NCBI RefSeq assembly: GCF_040802235.1
Contig: NC_133156.1
Span: 25,997,343 to 26,061,342 of the forward strand
Source: Manis javanica
Lineage: Eukaryota; Chordata; Mammalia; Pholidota; Manidae
Reading direction: 5' to 3'
Length of the DNA: 64,000 nt
Under the pieces are notes generated by a model. It did no database searches. It saw only the letters and a list, made by a program, of their open reading frames with translations, and was not told the origin of the DNA. The position numbers and the translations under genes are program-made. Each line of letters starts with the position of its first letter. Position 1 is the stretch's first letter. Below are positions 12,336 through 24,770 of the stretch, piece after piece.

Positions 12336-13357
12336 CTGAGAGGGCATCTCTCATTATTTATTGATCAAATGGTTGTTAACAACAATAAAATTCTGTATAG
12401 GGGAGTCAATGCTCAATGCACAATCATTAATCCACCCCCAACCTAATTCTCATCAGTTTCTAATCTTCTGAAGCCTAACGAACAAGTTCTTACATGGTGA
12501 ACAAATTCTTACATAGTGAATAAGTTCTTACATGGTGAACAGTACAAGGGCAGTCATCACAGAAACTTTCGGTTTTGATCACGCATTATGAACTATAAAC
12601 AATCAGGTCAAATAAGAATATTCGTTTGATTTTTATACTTGATTTATATGTGAATTCCAAATTTCTCCCTTTATTATTATTATTTTTTTAAAATAAAATG
12701 CCGAAGTGGTAGGTAGATGCGAGATAAAGGTAGAAAACATAGTTTAGTGTTGTAAGAGAGCAAATGTAGATGATCAGGTGTGTGCCTGTAGACTATGTGT
12801 TAATCCAAGCTAGACAAGGGCAATAAAACATCCACGGATGCAGAAGATTTCTCTCAAAACAGGGGGGGTGAGGTTCTAAGCCTCACCTCTGTTGATCCCC
12901 AATTTCTCATCTGATGGCCCCCCCTGTGCCTGTGCCTGTCTTAGGTTGTTCCTCCCTTGAGTAATCTTACCCGTCTCTGGCTAACCAGTCATCTTCCAGG
13001 GCCATACAGGGAAATGTAAAGTTGGTAAGTGAGAGAGAAGCCATATTGTTTGAAAAGGTTAGCTTTTTACTTCTTTGCAGATTTATGCCCTGTGGCTTCT
13101 ATGCCCAGCATTTGTCTTGAGGTATCTTTACCACTTGGAGGATTTATGATACTTGGCGAATTCGATATGAGGCATGAATTCTATTTAAGGGTTGTGATTA
13201 GGAAGGAAGAAGAAAAGCTATAGAGGTAGCAGATGGAAGAAAACATGGGAAGATTGGTTATTTCTTTGACATATCTTCTTGTAGAGTAACTTAAGCACGT
13301 ATAGGTTTTAAACTACTAATTAAATTGTGCACACACATTAACATAATAGGAATACAG
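12336..13357 (-). mobile_element. LTR-like part of chimeric tail (copy A)
   Basis: Counterpart of 49720-50722 on the opposite strand. It includes the same triple ~20-bp repeat (12485-12540, reverse orientation), a TTATTATTATT microsatellite (near 12673) and the AATAAA next to the poly(A), seen on this strand as TTTATT near 12355. Confidence 0.6.
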
Positions 13358-13720
13358 TTACATAACCAAAGCAGGATCTATAATTACCAGCCATCTCCAG
13401 TGAAGCCATGAAAACCAGTTAGGCACCCTAGGCATTTGTGAAAATTTGTCTATGATATAATGGATATTGTCCAACTGTACCTGAACAGTCTGAGAGAAAT
13501 CTGACAAATTAAAACAACCCATTCCTGGGAACTGTTCACATCCCATATGTTCTTTTAACAGTAGATAGTCTGTAGTTGTAAGATTTTGGAGCGCTACAAC
13601 TTGCACTTCTCCTAATTCTTGGTTGAGTTCCAACAGTATAGATCCAGTCAAATTTGTTGTTTTACTGTATGCACAGGCCAGCTTAGATATCTCCTTCTTC
13701 ATTCCAATGGCAAGTCCAGG
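13358..13720 (-). pseudogene. Retroviral env transmembrane-subunit fragment in L1 tail (copy A)
   Basis: Same remnant as at 49315-49720, here open for 114 codons from a Met at 13702. It shows the heptad region (LLELNQELGEVQVVALQNL), DYLLLKEHMGCEQ, NLSD and the WFSWLHWRW membrane-proximal stretch. As in the other copy, the expected CX6CC site has Gly at the first Cys of the pair. The membrane anchor is lost soon after WLHWRW. The frame upstream of 13702 is not clearly env. No surface subunit is present and there is no evidence that it is expressed. Confidence 0.72.
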
Positions 13721-14497
13721 AACCAGTCGGATGAATGCAGCTACAACTGCAGCATTGCCTGGATCTTTGTTGAGGTTTTTTGATGATCATCTTCTGGTAT
13801 GACTCTTCCAGAGAGTGCTGATGTTGGAAGTTCTTCTTCCTATCATATCTTAGTTCATTTTCTGGGTAGCCAAATTAGGCTTTGATCCTCTGTATAAACA
13901 CAAACAGATCCTTTGCCCACACTTTGATATGCCCTTTATACCATTGTGTAGAACTCATTGGAGGTCACCACAAAAGAACTGCTTCTTTTTTTTTTTTTTT
14001 AAGAGAAAGGAATATTATCAGGAAAAGTGTACCTCCATAGCTGATCATCTGACACCGTTTAAGTGATCAAAATTAAGGATATTTAAAGCATGCATTAATG
14101 GTTGATTTACAGTTAGTTTTATCCTATCAAGGAGTAATCCCCCTTCTCTTTCTTTCTTTTTTTTTTTTGTTATCTGTAATCTATACTTACATGAAGAATA
14201 TTATGTTTACTAGGCTCTCCCCTATACCAGGTCCCCCCTATAAACCCCTTTACAGTCACTGTCCATCAGCTTAGCAAAATGTTGTAGAATCACTACTTGT
14301 CTTCTCTGTGCTGTACAGCCCTCCCCTTTCTCCCACCCCCCATGAATGCTAATCTTAATACCCCTCTTCTTCTTCCCCCCACTTATCCCTCCCTACCCAC
14401 CCATCCTCCCTAGTCCCTTTCCCTTTGGTACCTGTTAGTCCATTCTTGGATTCTGTGATCCCACTGCTGTTTTGTTCCTTCAGTTTTTCCTTTGTTC

Positions 14498-15239
14498 TTA
14501 TACTCCACAGATGAGTGAAATTATTTGGTATTTCTCTTTCTCCGCTTGGCTTATTTCACTGAGCATAATACCCTCCAGGTCCATCCATGTTGCTGCAAAT
14601 GGTAGGATTTGCCCTCTTCTTATGGCTGAATAGTATTCCATTGTGTATATGTACCACATCTTCTTTATCCATTCATCTACAGATGGACATTTAGGTTGCT
14701 TCCAATTCTTGGCTATTGTAAATAGTGCTACGATGAACATAGGGGTGCATCTGTCTTTCTCAAACTTGATTGCTGCGTTCTTAGGGTAAATTCCTAGGAG
14801 TAGAATTCCTGGGTCAAATGGTAAGTCTGTTTTGAGCATTTTGATGAACCTCCATACTGCTTTCCACAATGGTTGAACTAATTTACATTCCCACCAGCAG
14901 TGTAGGAGGGTTCCCCTTTCTCCACAGCCTCGTCAACATTTGTTGTTGTTTGTCTTTTGGATGGCAGCCATCCTTACTGGTGTGAGGTGATACCTCATTG
15001 TAATTTTAATTTGCATTTCTCTGATAATTAGTGATGTGGAGCATCTTTTCATGTGTCTGTTGGCCATCTGAATTTCTTTTTTGGAGAACTGTCTGTTCAG
15101 TTCCTCTGCCCATTTTTTAATTGGATTATTTGATTTTTGTTTGTTGAGGCATGTGAGCTCTTTATATATTTTGGACGTCAAGCCTTTATCGGATCTGTCA
15201 TTTACAAATATATTCTCCCATACTGTAGGGTTCCTTTTT
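14498..15239 (-). pseudogene. L1 ORF2 C-terminal fragment
   Basis: Encodes the C-terminal part of L1 ORF2 protein in two frames: one with [20 protein letters not shown] and one with [16 protein letters not shown] through [14 protein letters not shown]. The break lies between 14869 and 14933. The endonuclease and RT are absent because of 5' truncation. Confidence 0.88.
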
Positions 15240-15839
15240 CAAATCCCAATTTTTAAGATAAGAATGAGTCAACAAGGAGAGAGTAAAAAAGATGAATATG
15301 TATATTATGATTTCTGTGTATTTCACTTTATTAGTTAGAACTCTCGCTCGGCTCATAGCCAGCGCAGTCATTTTCCCACTACCTGCTCGGGTTTCAGTTC
15401 ACTTCTCGCCAGTGGAGAGCTACAGATGGCAGGTTAGGCCAATGCAGATCTCAGGAATCAACTGCCTCATAGGCACTCCAGTTGATGCAGATAGCATTCC
15501 TATCTGCATTATTATGACCCAAATAAGCATGGCTAATTTTCCTGAAAAGGAATCTTGCTTTCTGTAGCCTATATTTTGGTTAAATTTTGACTCCCTAAAT
15601 TTCTGATTTGCCTCTTGTTCTGGGGTTCCAAACTGTACTTTTGTCTCACCTACTTGGTCTTCTGAATGTCTCTCTTCTGGTGTGTGAAAATGCAATCCGT
15701 ACAAGAACACCATTGTTGGTGATTTAGTTACCCTCCAAGGCTACAGGTTGGTGTTGATTTCCAGCAAAGATTAGGTGACCACATTTGGACAAAGTGGTTT
15801 TTGTATCTGTATCAAACCACTTTAGTAAGCCAGAATAAT

Positions 15840-15985
15840 GGTGGCAGCAAGCATTCATCTCTGTATGCCAAGCACTGTGCAGAGCATTTTACTTTATTTA
15901 CACAGAACCTTACAGCAACCATATGGGGTAGGTACTGTTGTTATGCCCAGGAAGCTAAAACTCAGAGAGGTTGTTGATAGAACAG
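15840..15985 (-). mobile_element. MIR fragment
   Basis: GCCAAGCACTGTGCAGAGCA, CTTACAGCAACCATATGGGG and CTAAAACTCAGAGAGGTTG are reverse-strand MIR in order. Confidence 0.65.
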
Positions 15986-15989
15986 CAAG

Positions 15990-16275
15990 AGCTGGAGGGG
16001 GATGCTCAAGTCATGAGGGTGTAACCCTCATGGGTGGGATTGATGTCCTCACAAAGGAAGCTCCCCACAGAGCTCCCTAACCCCTTCCAGCATGTGAGGA
16101 CACAGTGAGAAGCCAGCAGTCTGCAAGTAGAAGGTGGGCCTCACCAGAAGAGACTAGCTATGCTCACCCTGATTTTGGACTTCCAGCCTTCAGAACTTTG
16201 GGAAATAAATTTCTGTTGTTTATAAGCCACCCACTCAGTAGTGCTTTCTTAAAACAGCCTGAATAGACTCAGACA
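15990..16275 (+). mobile_element. MaLR-type LTR fragment
   Basis: Phrases typical of mammalian-apparent LTRs: CATGTGAGGACACAGTGAGA, CTTCCAGCCTTCAGAACTTT and AAATAAATTTCTGTTGTTTA followed by TAAGCCACCCA. Near full 3' portion, + orientation; the 5' end grades into a MIR. Confidence 0.75.
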
Positions 16276-17082
16276 GTAGCTGTCTATAGAAAGTCTGGAG
16301 AACAAGGATCTGAATATGGGAAAAAAACAAACTATCCCCCTCAGGCATGGTCTCTTTGGGACACTGACACTGATGAAGCCACCACTGGCCACTTGCTCTG
16401 CTGCTGCTAATTTCTGATTCTGCCACCATCCAAATTGTACTTGTGTCTCTGCGTTACTCTGTTACACTTTCCAAGTAGTAGTCAGGAGCATTATGCTAGC
16501 AATCCTAGGCCCTACGCTCATACTCAGGGAGCAGGGAGCAGTCCTAACACCCTTAGGAAGAGACAGGTCATACATCCTACTGACAACCCCTAATGGAGAA
16601 TTCCCCCACAGCATGAAGGGTACTCAAAGACTGAATAGCCAAACATGACAAATGTATGCAGAACTGCACAGCAATCAACTCGTCTGTGACTCTGAGCAGA
16701 TTGTGAGGTTCATGAGAACATGCACTGGGCTATCTCAGTCACTGAAGGTTGCTCCACTCCTAACCTAGGGTCTGTCTCCTAACAGGCACCCAATAAGTGT
16801 ATGTTGTTTAATGAACAAATGAATGTTTTGGGGGTGGCCCCTAGAAAGGGGTATAATTATCAGGAAAGAAAAGGGTAAGCTTTCTACATAGACAGAATAC
16901 CAAGAACAGAGAGGCAGGAAGGCAGGAACCACCTAACTTATAGGGAAGGGGATGAAGAAAATAGTCTCAGTGGAGGAGATTCAGTAAGCTTACCAGTAAG
17001 ATGGGGCCAAATTAGGGAGAGCCTTCCAAGTTAAAAGCATAAGGAAGGCAATGGATGTGGGACCCATAATATGTTCTTTTTT
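16276..17082. other. Intergenic, nothing recognised
   Basis: Possible weak L2 end near 16750-16830 (CAGGCACCCAATAAGTGTAT). Confidence 0.45.
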
Positions 17083-18030
17083 TGTTAACAGCTTTTTTTT
17101 TTTGTGGTATAACTACATACAACAAATTCCACATGTTGAAAGTGTACAATTCCATAAATTTGATAAATGTATACACTTGTGAAACTATTACTATGATCAA
17201 CACAATCAAGAAAATGAACATATTCACTCCCCTGATGATCTTCCCATATCCTTTTGTAATTCCTTTTGCCTGCCTTTCCCTGCTCCCTTCCCATCCCCAT
17301 TCTGAAGGAACCATTGATCTACTTTCAGTCTGTACAGTTTGCATTTTCTAGAATTTTATATAAATGGAATATACAGTAAGTGCTTTTTTAGTCTGCTTTC
17401 TTTCACTCAGCACAATTATGTTAAGATACATCCATATTGGAGTACATATCAGTAATTGAATTCTTTTTATTACTGAGTAGTATTTCATTGTATGGATATA
17501 CCACAATTTGTCTATCCATTCAACTGTTAATGGAAACTTGGATTGCTTCCAGTATTTGTTATAAATGAACATAGAAGCATTTGAAAATGAAGCACTCAAT
17601 GGACAAATGCTTGATTGCCATTGAGTAAATACCTAGGAGAAGCATTGTTGGGTCATGTGGTAGTGGTATACTTATCTTTTTTAGGAAACTTCGAAATTCT
17701 TCTCTAACATGCCTTTACAATTCTGCATTCCCATCAGCAGTGTATGGAAACTCAAGTGGCTCCACATCCTCACCAGTACTTGCTATGGCCACTAGTATTA
17801 GTATTACAATTTTAGCCTTCTTGATAGGTGGTATCTCATTGTGGTTTTCTTTGCATTTCCCTAATGAAAATGATGTTGAACATCTTTTCATATGATTGTT
17901 TTCAATCTATATGCCTTACTTTATAAAGCATGTGTTCTAATCTTTTGCTCATTTTAAGTGGATTGTTTGCTTTTGTATGTTTTGTTTTATTGTTGAATTT
18001 AGAGTTCTTTATACATACTGAGTTTTATCC
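17083..18030 (-). mobile_element. Old L1 3' end (L1M-type)
   Basis: From the T-run at 17093, the - strand reads as an older L1 3' region. Sequences such as TGAGTAGTATTTCATTGTAT and the Cys-rich-end equivalents are diverged from the young copies. A short frame (17599-17348) has the L1 ORF2 phrase IHTMKYYSVIKR. Divergence places it before the young L1 family. Confidence 0.75.
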
Positions 18031-18049
18031 AGGTTCTTACACAGCAGTA

Positions 18050-18245
18050 GTAGTAGTAACAACAATTAGCACTTGCTTGGGGTGAACACCATGCAGCTTG
18101 TGTTATGCACATTGTCAGAATGCTTGCCACAGTCCTATGAAGAAGGTACTGTAATTATCCCAGTCCCACAGATGACAAGCCAGAGGCTTACAGAGATTAA
18201 ATAACTTGGTTAAGATCTCCTGCTAATAAGAGGTAGAGCCAAAAC
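18050..18245 (-). mobile_element. MIR fragment
   Basis: CCACAGTCCTATGAAGAAGG, ACTGTAATTATCCCAGTCCC and CAGAGGCTTACAGAGATTAA are reverse-strand MIR in order. Confidence 0.65.
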
Positions 18246-19529
18246 TTGAGCTCTAAAATCCATGCTATTTACTCCATCTCCAGAGACCTAGGGAAGTCAA
18301 TCCTACTAAAGCAGGCTCTCCAAGAAAATTTTTTAAAAATACAAAAATATTTTTACTGTCAATGAACAGACTGTTTTTGTAAAACTACTTCCCCATATGG
18401 TAATCTGCCTAGGAAGTCTTTGAAGAAGTTTTTCCCTGAGTCCCCATAACACATTTTGGAACAAAGAGTTCTGTTCCAGAACAAAATAAATGGGTAATGT
18501 CAGTCACAGCTTGGCTGCGCCTAACACTCTTCCATTGGCAGAGTGCAGCTGAATGAACAGACCATCCATCAATCAGCAGCACTGTGAAAAGTGTCATCTC
18601 CAAAGAAAAACACTGTGAAATACTATGGTGAGGACACTTTAAAATCTGTTAAGGGAATAAGAATGGACACCTTAATGCCTCTTGGTAAAAGCGTCGGAAT
18701 TATCATTAGAAAGAACTTATTCCACAGACTTTTGAAATTTTGCTAACTTTTCACTCAGTGTACCCCTGGGATAAATGTTCATATGTTCTACCCACCTTGT
18801 TATAACAGCTTTTTAAATCAACAACTGCTTTGTGCCCATTTCTCTGTTTGTTCTGTGTAAATATACAGCATAACAATAACAATGACGTATAGTAGCCAGG
18901 GTTATGTTAAAAATATTTTAACTACTGGTGTGACGTGGACATCAATCAGTCATACTGAACCAGAAGTCCATAGTGATATGTACCAGAGAAATATCAGCCA
19001 AGTAATAAGTATTATCATATTATTATATTGTTTTATACTTTATAAGACTTTTTATGTCAAAAATCTCATTTGAATTTTATAACATTGGCAACTAGGCATG
19101 ATTATCCCCACTTCACATATAAAATGATCAGAAAGGTAAATGACTTTTTCCACTGCTTTTCATACCTAGTTAATGTCAGGAATGGGAATTAAAATTAGGA
19201 CTTATGATCCAATAATATTCTACTATTCCCCACAGCCTCTGGCTCCAAGGAGCAAATGATCCTGTTGGAACAATGTGTACACATCTATGAAAAAAAGACA
19301 ATACACTTAGTGGTGCAAATATATATTTAACAAAGGTGCTTCAGATTGAGAGAAGGAAAGAAGAGGATTGAATGTATAAAAACCAATCTCCAAAAATGAT
19401 GGCAACTATTAAATATTCCTGGAATAAAGGAGGCTCCAGACCTCCAAATGCTCTTCCTCAAATGCATCTTCAGCATCCCTCCCCAAGTCTCAATTTTGAC
19501 ATGACTTACACTCATCCAAGCCTACAGAG
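18246..19529. other. Intergenic, nothing young
   Basis: A+T-rich with a weak reverse-strand MIR at about 19075-19215. Confidence 0.5.
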
Positions 19530-19700
19530 CCTTGCTTCTCCAAGTGTGATCCTCCAACCAGTGTACCAGGGCTCCCTTGGAGCATGTTAGAAAGACCATA
19601 CCTCAGTCCCTTGCCCACTTGTCCCCACACGACCTGTTCAACCTGAATTTTCCCAAGATGTCAAGGAGATTTGCATCTATGTTAGAGTTGGAGATGTATA
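19530..19700 (+). mobile_element. MER5-like hAT fragment
   Basis: TTCTCCAAGTGTGATCCTCC, then GGAGCATGTTAGAAAGACC, a CC-rich core and GGAGATTTGCATCTATGTTA give a diverged MER5-type layout. Confidence 0.5.
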
Positions 19701-20099
19701 ATCTAGGTCATCTACATTACTAAGACAAGCTTTGCGCATCCTCTAACATGATTTCACAGACATTATTAATGGCTACCACCCATCTCAGCCCTTCCATTGG
19801 GTGCTCTAGATTTTTCTGGCACAGACCATGCCTTCAAACTTCTTTTTAGCTTTTGCATCACAAAATGAGTTGTGTGCTAATTATGAAACGTGGCTCCTTC
19901 CTGTGGAGACTAATGTCCTTGGCAGCCTCCCACATGAAGGTTGAAAAAGGAGGAAAATCTCCCTTGCAAAAGGGTCAGGGGGAAGGAAAATTTCACTTTT
20001 CCTTCCACATCCCACACTGCACAGAGCCTGGGGGTAAGTCTAGGTGTGCTCCACATTCCACACCATCACTTATAGTCAATTAACTCCTCTTTTTCCCTT

Positions 20100-21530
20100 C
20101 AAAAATCCTGTTGTAGAGGCATGTGCTACCAAGCTCCACCATCCATTACCCTGCCTTGTTTCAGTCACCTGCCATTCTCAGCAGCTTCCTTAATCACCGA
20201 CGACTTATTCTTCATCCCCCTACAGCACTAACTCACTGCCTGATCACTACTCTTCACTTCCCCCACTACTCTGTCAGCATTCTCACCCTCTTCCATGCCC
20301 AGGCATGGGCACCACCCAACCCATGTTCTTCACCCTTTACCACCTGACCTCCAGTTTTTGCCTCAGCCCCCGCAGCCACCCACTGCCACGGCCATACACT
20401 GGCCCTTGTTGTTACTAATAATTGCACTGCTTATGATGTAATTCTTCAAACACCTGCTGTTATTTTTGCAAATAACTTGACTTTATAATCTTTCTATCCT
20501 CCTCTACAAATGCTTTAAACCCCTTGTGGGCATCCAGCCCATGTTTCACCATCCATTACGTGTCTCATGCCTTCAGTTACTCCCTTAGTCTCAGATTCTG
20601 TTGCCAATCTCTATAACCATTCCCTCCATATAACCCCCAAATCTCTGGCTTCTCTTTCCTCCTTTAGCCTAGTTTAACTTAACTCAGTCCTCCACCTATT
20701 CTGCAAGTATACTCAACCAGCTGAAGGGGGCTGGGGAAACCTTACTGCAGGTCTTCAGGTCTAACGTGTCTCTCTAAATGTATGGCCACCAACCTCTCTA
20801 TGAGCCTGTAGTAGTCCCTAGCAAATTCACTGTGTCTCCCTGACTCACTCACTCTTCCTTCCTCTCAGATGGATGCCACACATTCTCATCTCCTGAAATT
20901 GTCAACACTTTCTCCCTCTCCTTATTATCAATTCTTGACTTATTTTTTATTTCACTGAGAAAATGAAAACAACCAAAAGGGAACTATGGCATCTTCCCAC
21001 CACCAAACCTCTCAAGCTCCCTGCTTCCCCACGCAGCAACTGTGTTCACACCCATGCACAGCCAAGCTCTCTGTTTGTGCCTTAGGTCACATCCCCTCTC
21101 ACTGACCCAAGACTTTGCCCTTAAGACCATTTCGATTTCCTCATCATCAGTTTTCCCCTAAATATGGGATCCTTCCCAACAGCATACAAATATGCTACAA
21201 TGTCAGCTACGCTTTTAAAAGATCCCTCCATTGGCCTCATGTCTCTCTCCAGCGACTTCATTTCTCCCCCCACATTCAGAGAAAAATTCCATGGCCTATT
21301 AGTCTCCTTCACTCCCTCAGATCCTCTCTCTTTTCAACCCGCTTTGGGCAGATTCCCTCCCTCCACTGTCACCAGAGTCAGCGACAAACCCTGTCCTGCC
21401 AGGTCCAGAGCCAGTTACCGGCTCCAATCTGTGCTCTGTGCTTCTTCCCTGCTTTTCTTTTGGCCCCAGGGATTTTGTTGGGTCCTGTCCTGACCTCACT
21501 AACAAGTGATTCTCAGCTAACCTGAGGAAT
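20100..21530 (+). other. Long pyrimidine-rich segment, unidentified ancient repeat or intergenic
   Basis: About 1.4 kb rich in C and T on the + strand (CTTCACTTCCCCCACTACTC, CTCAACTCTTTCTCC-like runs). It has the texture of a decayed L2/CR1-type ORF but without phrases I can match. The longest open frame (21115-21525) shows no domain I recognise and is probably chance. Confidence 0.3.
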
Positions 21531-22554
21531 GCTAATTATGTCCAATTTAGCATGTTCTGTGTCCTAGAGAAATGCAAATTTAATAGAGGCTCTTATTAAA
21601 AACAAAACAACTAATCCAAAAGCAGTGAGACTCCAAGGAACATTATCACGTAATGGTATTTCTGGTATTATTACAGAAAGCTTTGTCATTTATTAGCTGG
21701 GGGGAAATAAAGCAAATAATTTCATCTCTCTGGGCCTCCATTTCTCATCAGTAAAGTGAGAAGGTTAGAGTTAGAGAAGTTCTAAGATAGTTTAAGTATG
21801 AGAGAGAAACTCTAAGCACCCACCCCTGAGAATAAGATGTATTATTGGTCAGTGGCTCAAGCCAGAACCAGTACTGTAGGGAGATTAAAGGACCGGTCAC
21901 ATCCCTGCTGCAAGCGGGGTGCTATAATTCTCTGATCTGTCAAACACAAGAAAATAGTAACCACCAATCTGGCATGTTCCAATCACAGAACTTGGGTGAA
22001 ATATGCTTCCTTAGTGCTTCTCAGAGCTCAGATTTATGTAATAGAAAACAAGAACTTTCATTTTATAGTTAGAGGTAAGACACAGAATTAGGAGATTAGG
22101 GAAAGTAGGGAGAGGAGAAAGTAGAGCATAAGAAAAAGGCTAGGATGAGCAGAAAAGACATCTGAGGAAAATGAACACTGGGAAGGTCTGGATTTGCCCA
22201 AAATGTCACCTACTTCATATAATTTTACTGTTTACTGACACTCTGGTTTCTATATTATAACTGAGAAAGTCACAGCTATTTTTAGATACTATGTGATGAT
22301 CAGCACTTGAGTTCTTAGATAATTTAGAACATCTAAAATGTCTATTGTTTACTCTCTTATAATGCCAAATATGCTTCATTCTATTCACATTAGCATTTCA
22401 GGCAGGAGGGGATCTAAAAGACCACACACAGCCCAAACATCAGCTTTTAGGTGATGACACAGAAGGTCAATATATTGGACAATATAAAACAACAAGTCTT
22501 TCAATCTAGGTTGGAATTCTCCAGTTTTTACTCAGATAATTAAAGAAATAAAAG
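21531..22554. other. Intergenic, nothing recognised
   Basis: A short MIR-like piece lies at 21720-21785 (CTGGGCCTCCATTTCTCATC). No gene. Confidence 0.5.
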
Positions 22555-22765
22555 CAGAAAGTAATGTGCACTGAGTGCTTATTACCATGAGGCAGGAATA
22601 TGCTAAGTATTTTACATTATTATTTCATTTAACCCTGTCAACAACTTATGAGCTTGTTGCTGTTACCTGCTTCTCTCATAAACTAAGAAAATCATCTTAG
22701 ATGGGTAAGCATTACTGACAGTCACATCGAATTCAAATCTAGGCTTCTAGTTCCATAGTTTAATC
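22555..22765 (-). mobile_element. MIR fragment
   Basis: CACTGAGTGCTTATTACCAT, ATTTCATTTAACCCTGTCAA and ACTAAGAAAATCATCTTAG are a diverged reverse-strand MIR. Confidence 0.5.
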
Positions 22766-23639
22766 TCTTAACTTCAGGATCATTACCCCCTCTGTTTTGC
22801 TGCTGGATGCAGGGTAATGAACACTAAAAATGGAATGTATGTCAAACATTTCCACTACTTCCAAAACTGGCTCTAAATGAGGCCCTTGCTGCCAGGGCTG
22901 AGGTGTGTGTGATCTGGGATGAAATGAGAATTTGAAGGAGTCATGCTGGGAAGATTCTGGCAGATCTGCCCAATATGGCAGATGGAGAACATGAGGACAT
23001 AATACCATTCCCTTCTGTCTCACCAGTGCTTTTGGCTCCCAGTGCACTGCAGCCAACATGCATCAAGGGCACAGAATATTTTGCTCATTGGTTTAGATGT
23101 TTTCAAAACTTGGTTTCTCCTCAGGAATTGCAAATTTTATAGCATAAATAAAAATTAATTAATGGACCTCTGTTTTTAACCAATATACCTAAACATGAAT
23201 CTACAAGACCATTGCTATTTTGAAAGTATTTTTAAAAGAAGCTGCCAAGTTTGATTGATGGGAGGGAAACAAACAACCAAAGCTAGATAATACTGCAGAT
23301 TGAAAAGGTCTCTATGGCTCATGTGTTTCAATTACTTCATTATAAATCTAGGAGAAAAGAAGTCCAAAGTAGACATCTAACTTGTGCAAGATATACTGTG
23401 AGCAGAATTATCTAAGTCTACAACTGAGATCTCCTGACCTCCAGTTCAATGTTCTCATCACCAGAACTTTTAGTTTAGTAAATTTTACATACCAGTAGCT
23501 CATGGCAAGCAGAGGAAAAATGCAAAAGTAAAAACGAAGGAGAAAACACATGTCTGATGGAGAAAAGGAAGTGAAAACCACGGAAGGAAAGAGGCATATA
23601 TCTTCTCATATTTGCAGCTAAGAGAACCGTAGAATAGAT
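22766..23639. other. Intergenic, nothing recognised
   Basis: The open frame at 22760-23059 (-) has no recognisable domain. Confidence 0.5.
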
Positions 23640-23643
23640 CCTG

Positions 23644-24134
23644 TGTAAGAATAGAAATAGGTTAGCATAAGCATAGCCATCTTAAAGGCCTAGAAGCCAT
23701 TTTCTGTGTATGTGACTTAGAAGGAAAAACTGGGCCTGGGTAAGGCCTTGAAAAACAAGTTAATCATGAGCACTGGGTGGTGGGCAGCTGTGGCCTTTAG
23801 TCAGCTAACCTTGGTCAGCTAATCTTACATACCAAGCTTATCGTGCAGAACCTCCCCAACCATTGAGGAGTGGTCTTATCCTGCCCTTGCTTAACCCCAG
23901 GATGTATGTCTTGCAAGAATAATGTATAGCTGTAGAAAATTACTATGAGTTAAGTGCTTTGAAAATGCTATATAAACCCTTGGCTTTGAGTGCTCGAGGT
24001 CCTTGTTGAGACCCGCTGCGTCGGGCTGACTTGGACCCCAGCTAGCTGGCTGAATAAAGACTTTGCTTGAATTTACATCTCTATGCCTGTGTAGTTTGTT
24101 CTCTGGAGAAGCTTCGGAAGCCTGGACCCTAACA
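23644..24134 (+). mobile_element. Solo LTR, family A, intact ends
   Basis: LTR of 491 bp beginning TGTAAGAATAG and ending CCCTAACA, flanked by the 4-bp duplication CCTG (23640-23643 and 24135-24138). TATATAA is at 23969-23975 and AATAAA at 24053-24058. It matches the LTR at 1737-2235 closely and lies in the same orientation, but has its own duplication, so the two are separate insertions and not the ends of one provirus. Confidence 0.85.
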
Positions 24135-24189
24135 CCTGTTATACCGCATTTTTATCTACCATGAGCCTAACACTCAGAGAATAGCGTAT

Positions 24190-24770
24190 CTATTCATTCA
24201 TCTGTTCACACAGCAAATTTTATTGTTTTCCAAGTGTCAGTCACTGTGCTAGGTACAGCTATCAATGAAACAGAGATAGTCCCTACTTTCTTGAAGCTTA
24301 TGTTCCAGACAGACCAAACAAGATAAATCAAGTGAACACAATAAAATAATTATTCAGAAAAAAATTACCAATTGAGATTACTTGAACGTAACAAACTGAA
24401 GACTATAATAAAAAAATAATAAGAGTGTATTTGCTGTAGATAGGGTATTCAGGGGAAGTTTCTGAGCAAGTGACATTTAAGCTGAGAACTGAAATCTGAG
24501 AAAGAGGCAGTTTTGAAAGGCCCCAGGGAAAAGAGCATTACAGGCCGAAGTAGTTCCATATGCAAAGACCCTGAGGCAGGAAAGGAAGGTATGTCAGAGG
24601 AACTGAAGTCTTCTGTTGTTGAAATGCATTGGGTAGAAGTGAGAACATAAAAAAGAGGAAGGAGAAGTTGGGGGAACAAATGATGTGGGGCCTTGCTGAA
24701 CATGAGGATATTGGAATTCGTTGACAGCAAAGTAAAGATAAAGGAGGATTTCAAGTTGGGGAATGGCACG
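24190..24770 (+). mobile_element. Ancient interspersed repeat, family unassigned
   Basis: Phrases seen at many mammalian loci occur in order: GTTCCAGACAGACCAAACAA, AGCAAGTGACATTTAAGCTG, GCAAAGACCCTGAGGCAGGA and TGTGGGGCCTTGCTGAACAT. I recognise the repeat but not its name with certainty. Confidence 0.5.

Larger units (their letters stand above)
12327..15239 (-). mobile_element. Second chimeric L1 copy, 5'-truncated
   Basis: Read on the - strand: the last part of L1 ORF2 (15239 to about 14500), L1 3' UTR (to 14169), poly(A) with GAAA (14168-14144), the short segment (14143-14001), an A-run (14000-13986), env/LTR-like sequence (to about 12336), and terminal poly(A) (T-run at about 12322-12335). 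The order and all junctions match 48100-50735. A flanking repeat ATCCCAATTTTT occurs at 12315-12326 and 15243-15254, extending to about 15 bp with one mismatch. This is therefore an independent retrotransposition of the same composite RNA. It lacks the extra 31 bp seen in the other copy. Confidence 0.88.

Noticed and set aside
21115..21525. 136-codon + strand frame
   Set aside because: No recognisable domain, overlapping open frames in other phases, no splice or promoter context; likely chance in pyrimidine-rich DNA.
1737..24134. Family A LTRs as the two ends of one provirus
   Set aside because: They are 22 kb apart with unrelated repeats between them; the second has its own CCTG duplication, and no primer-binding site follows the first.
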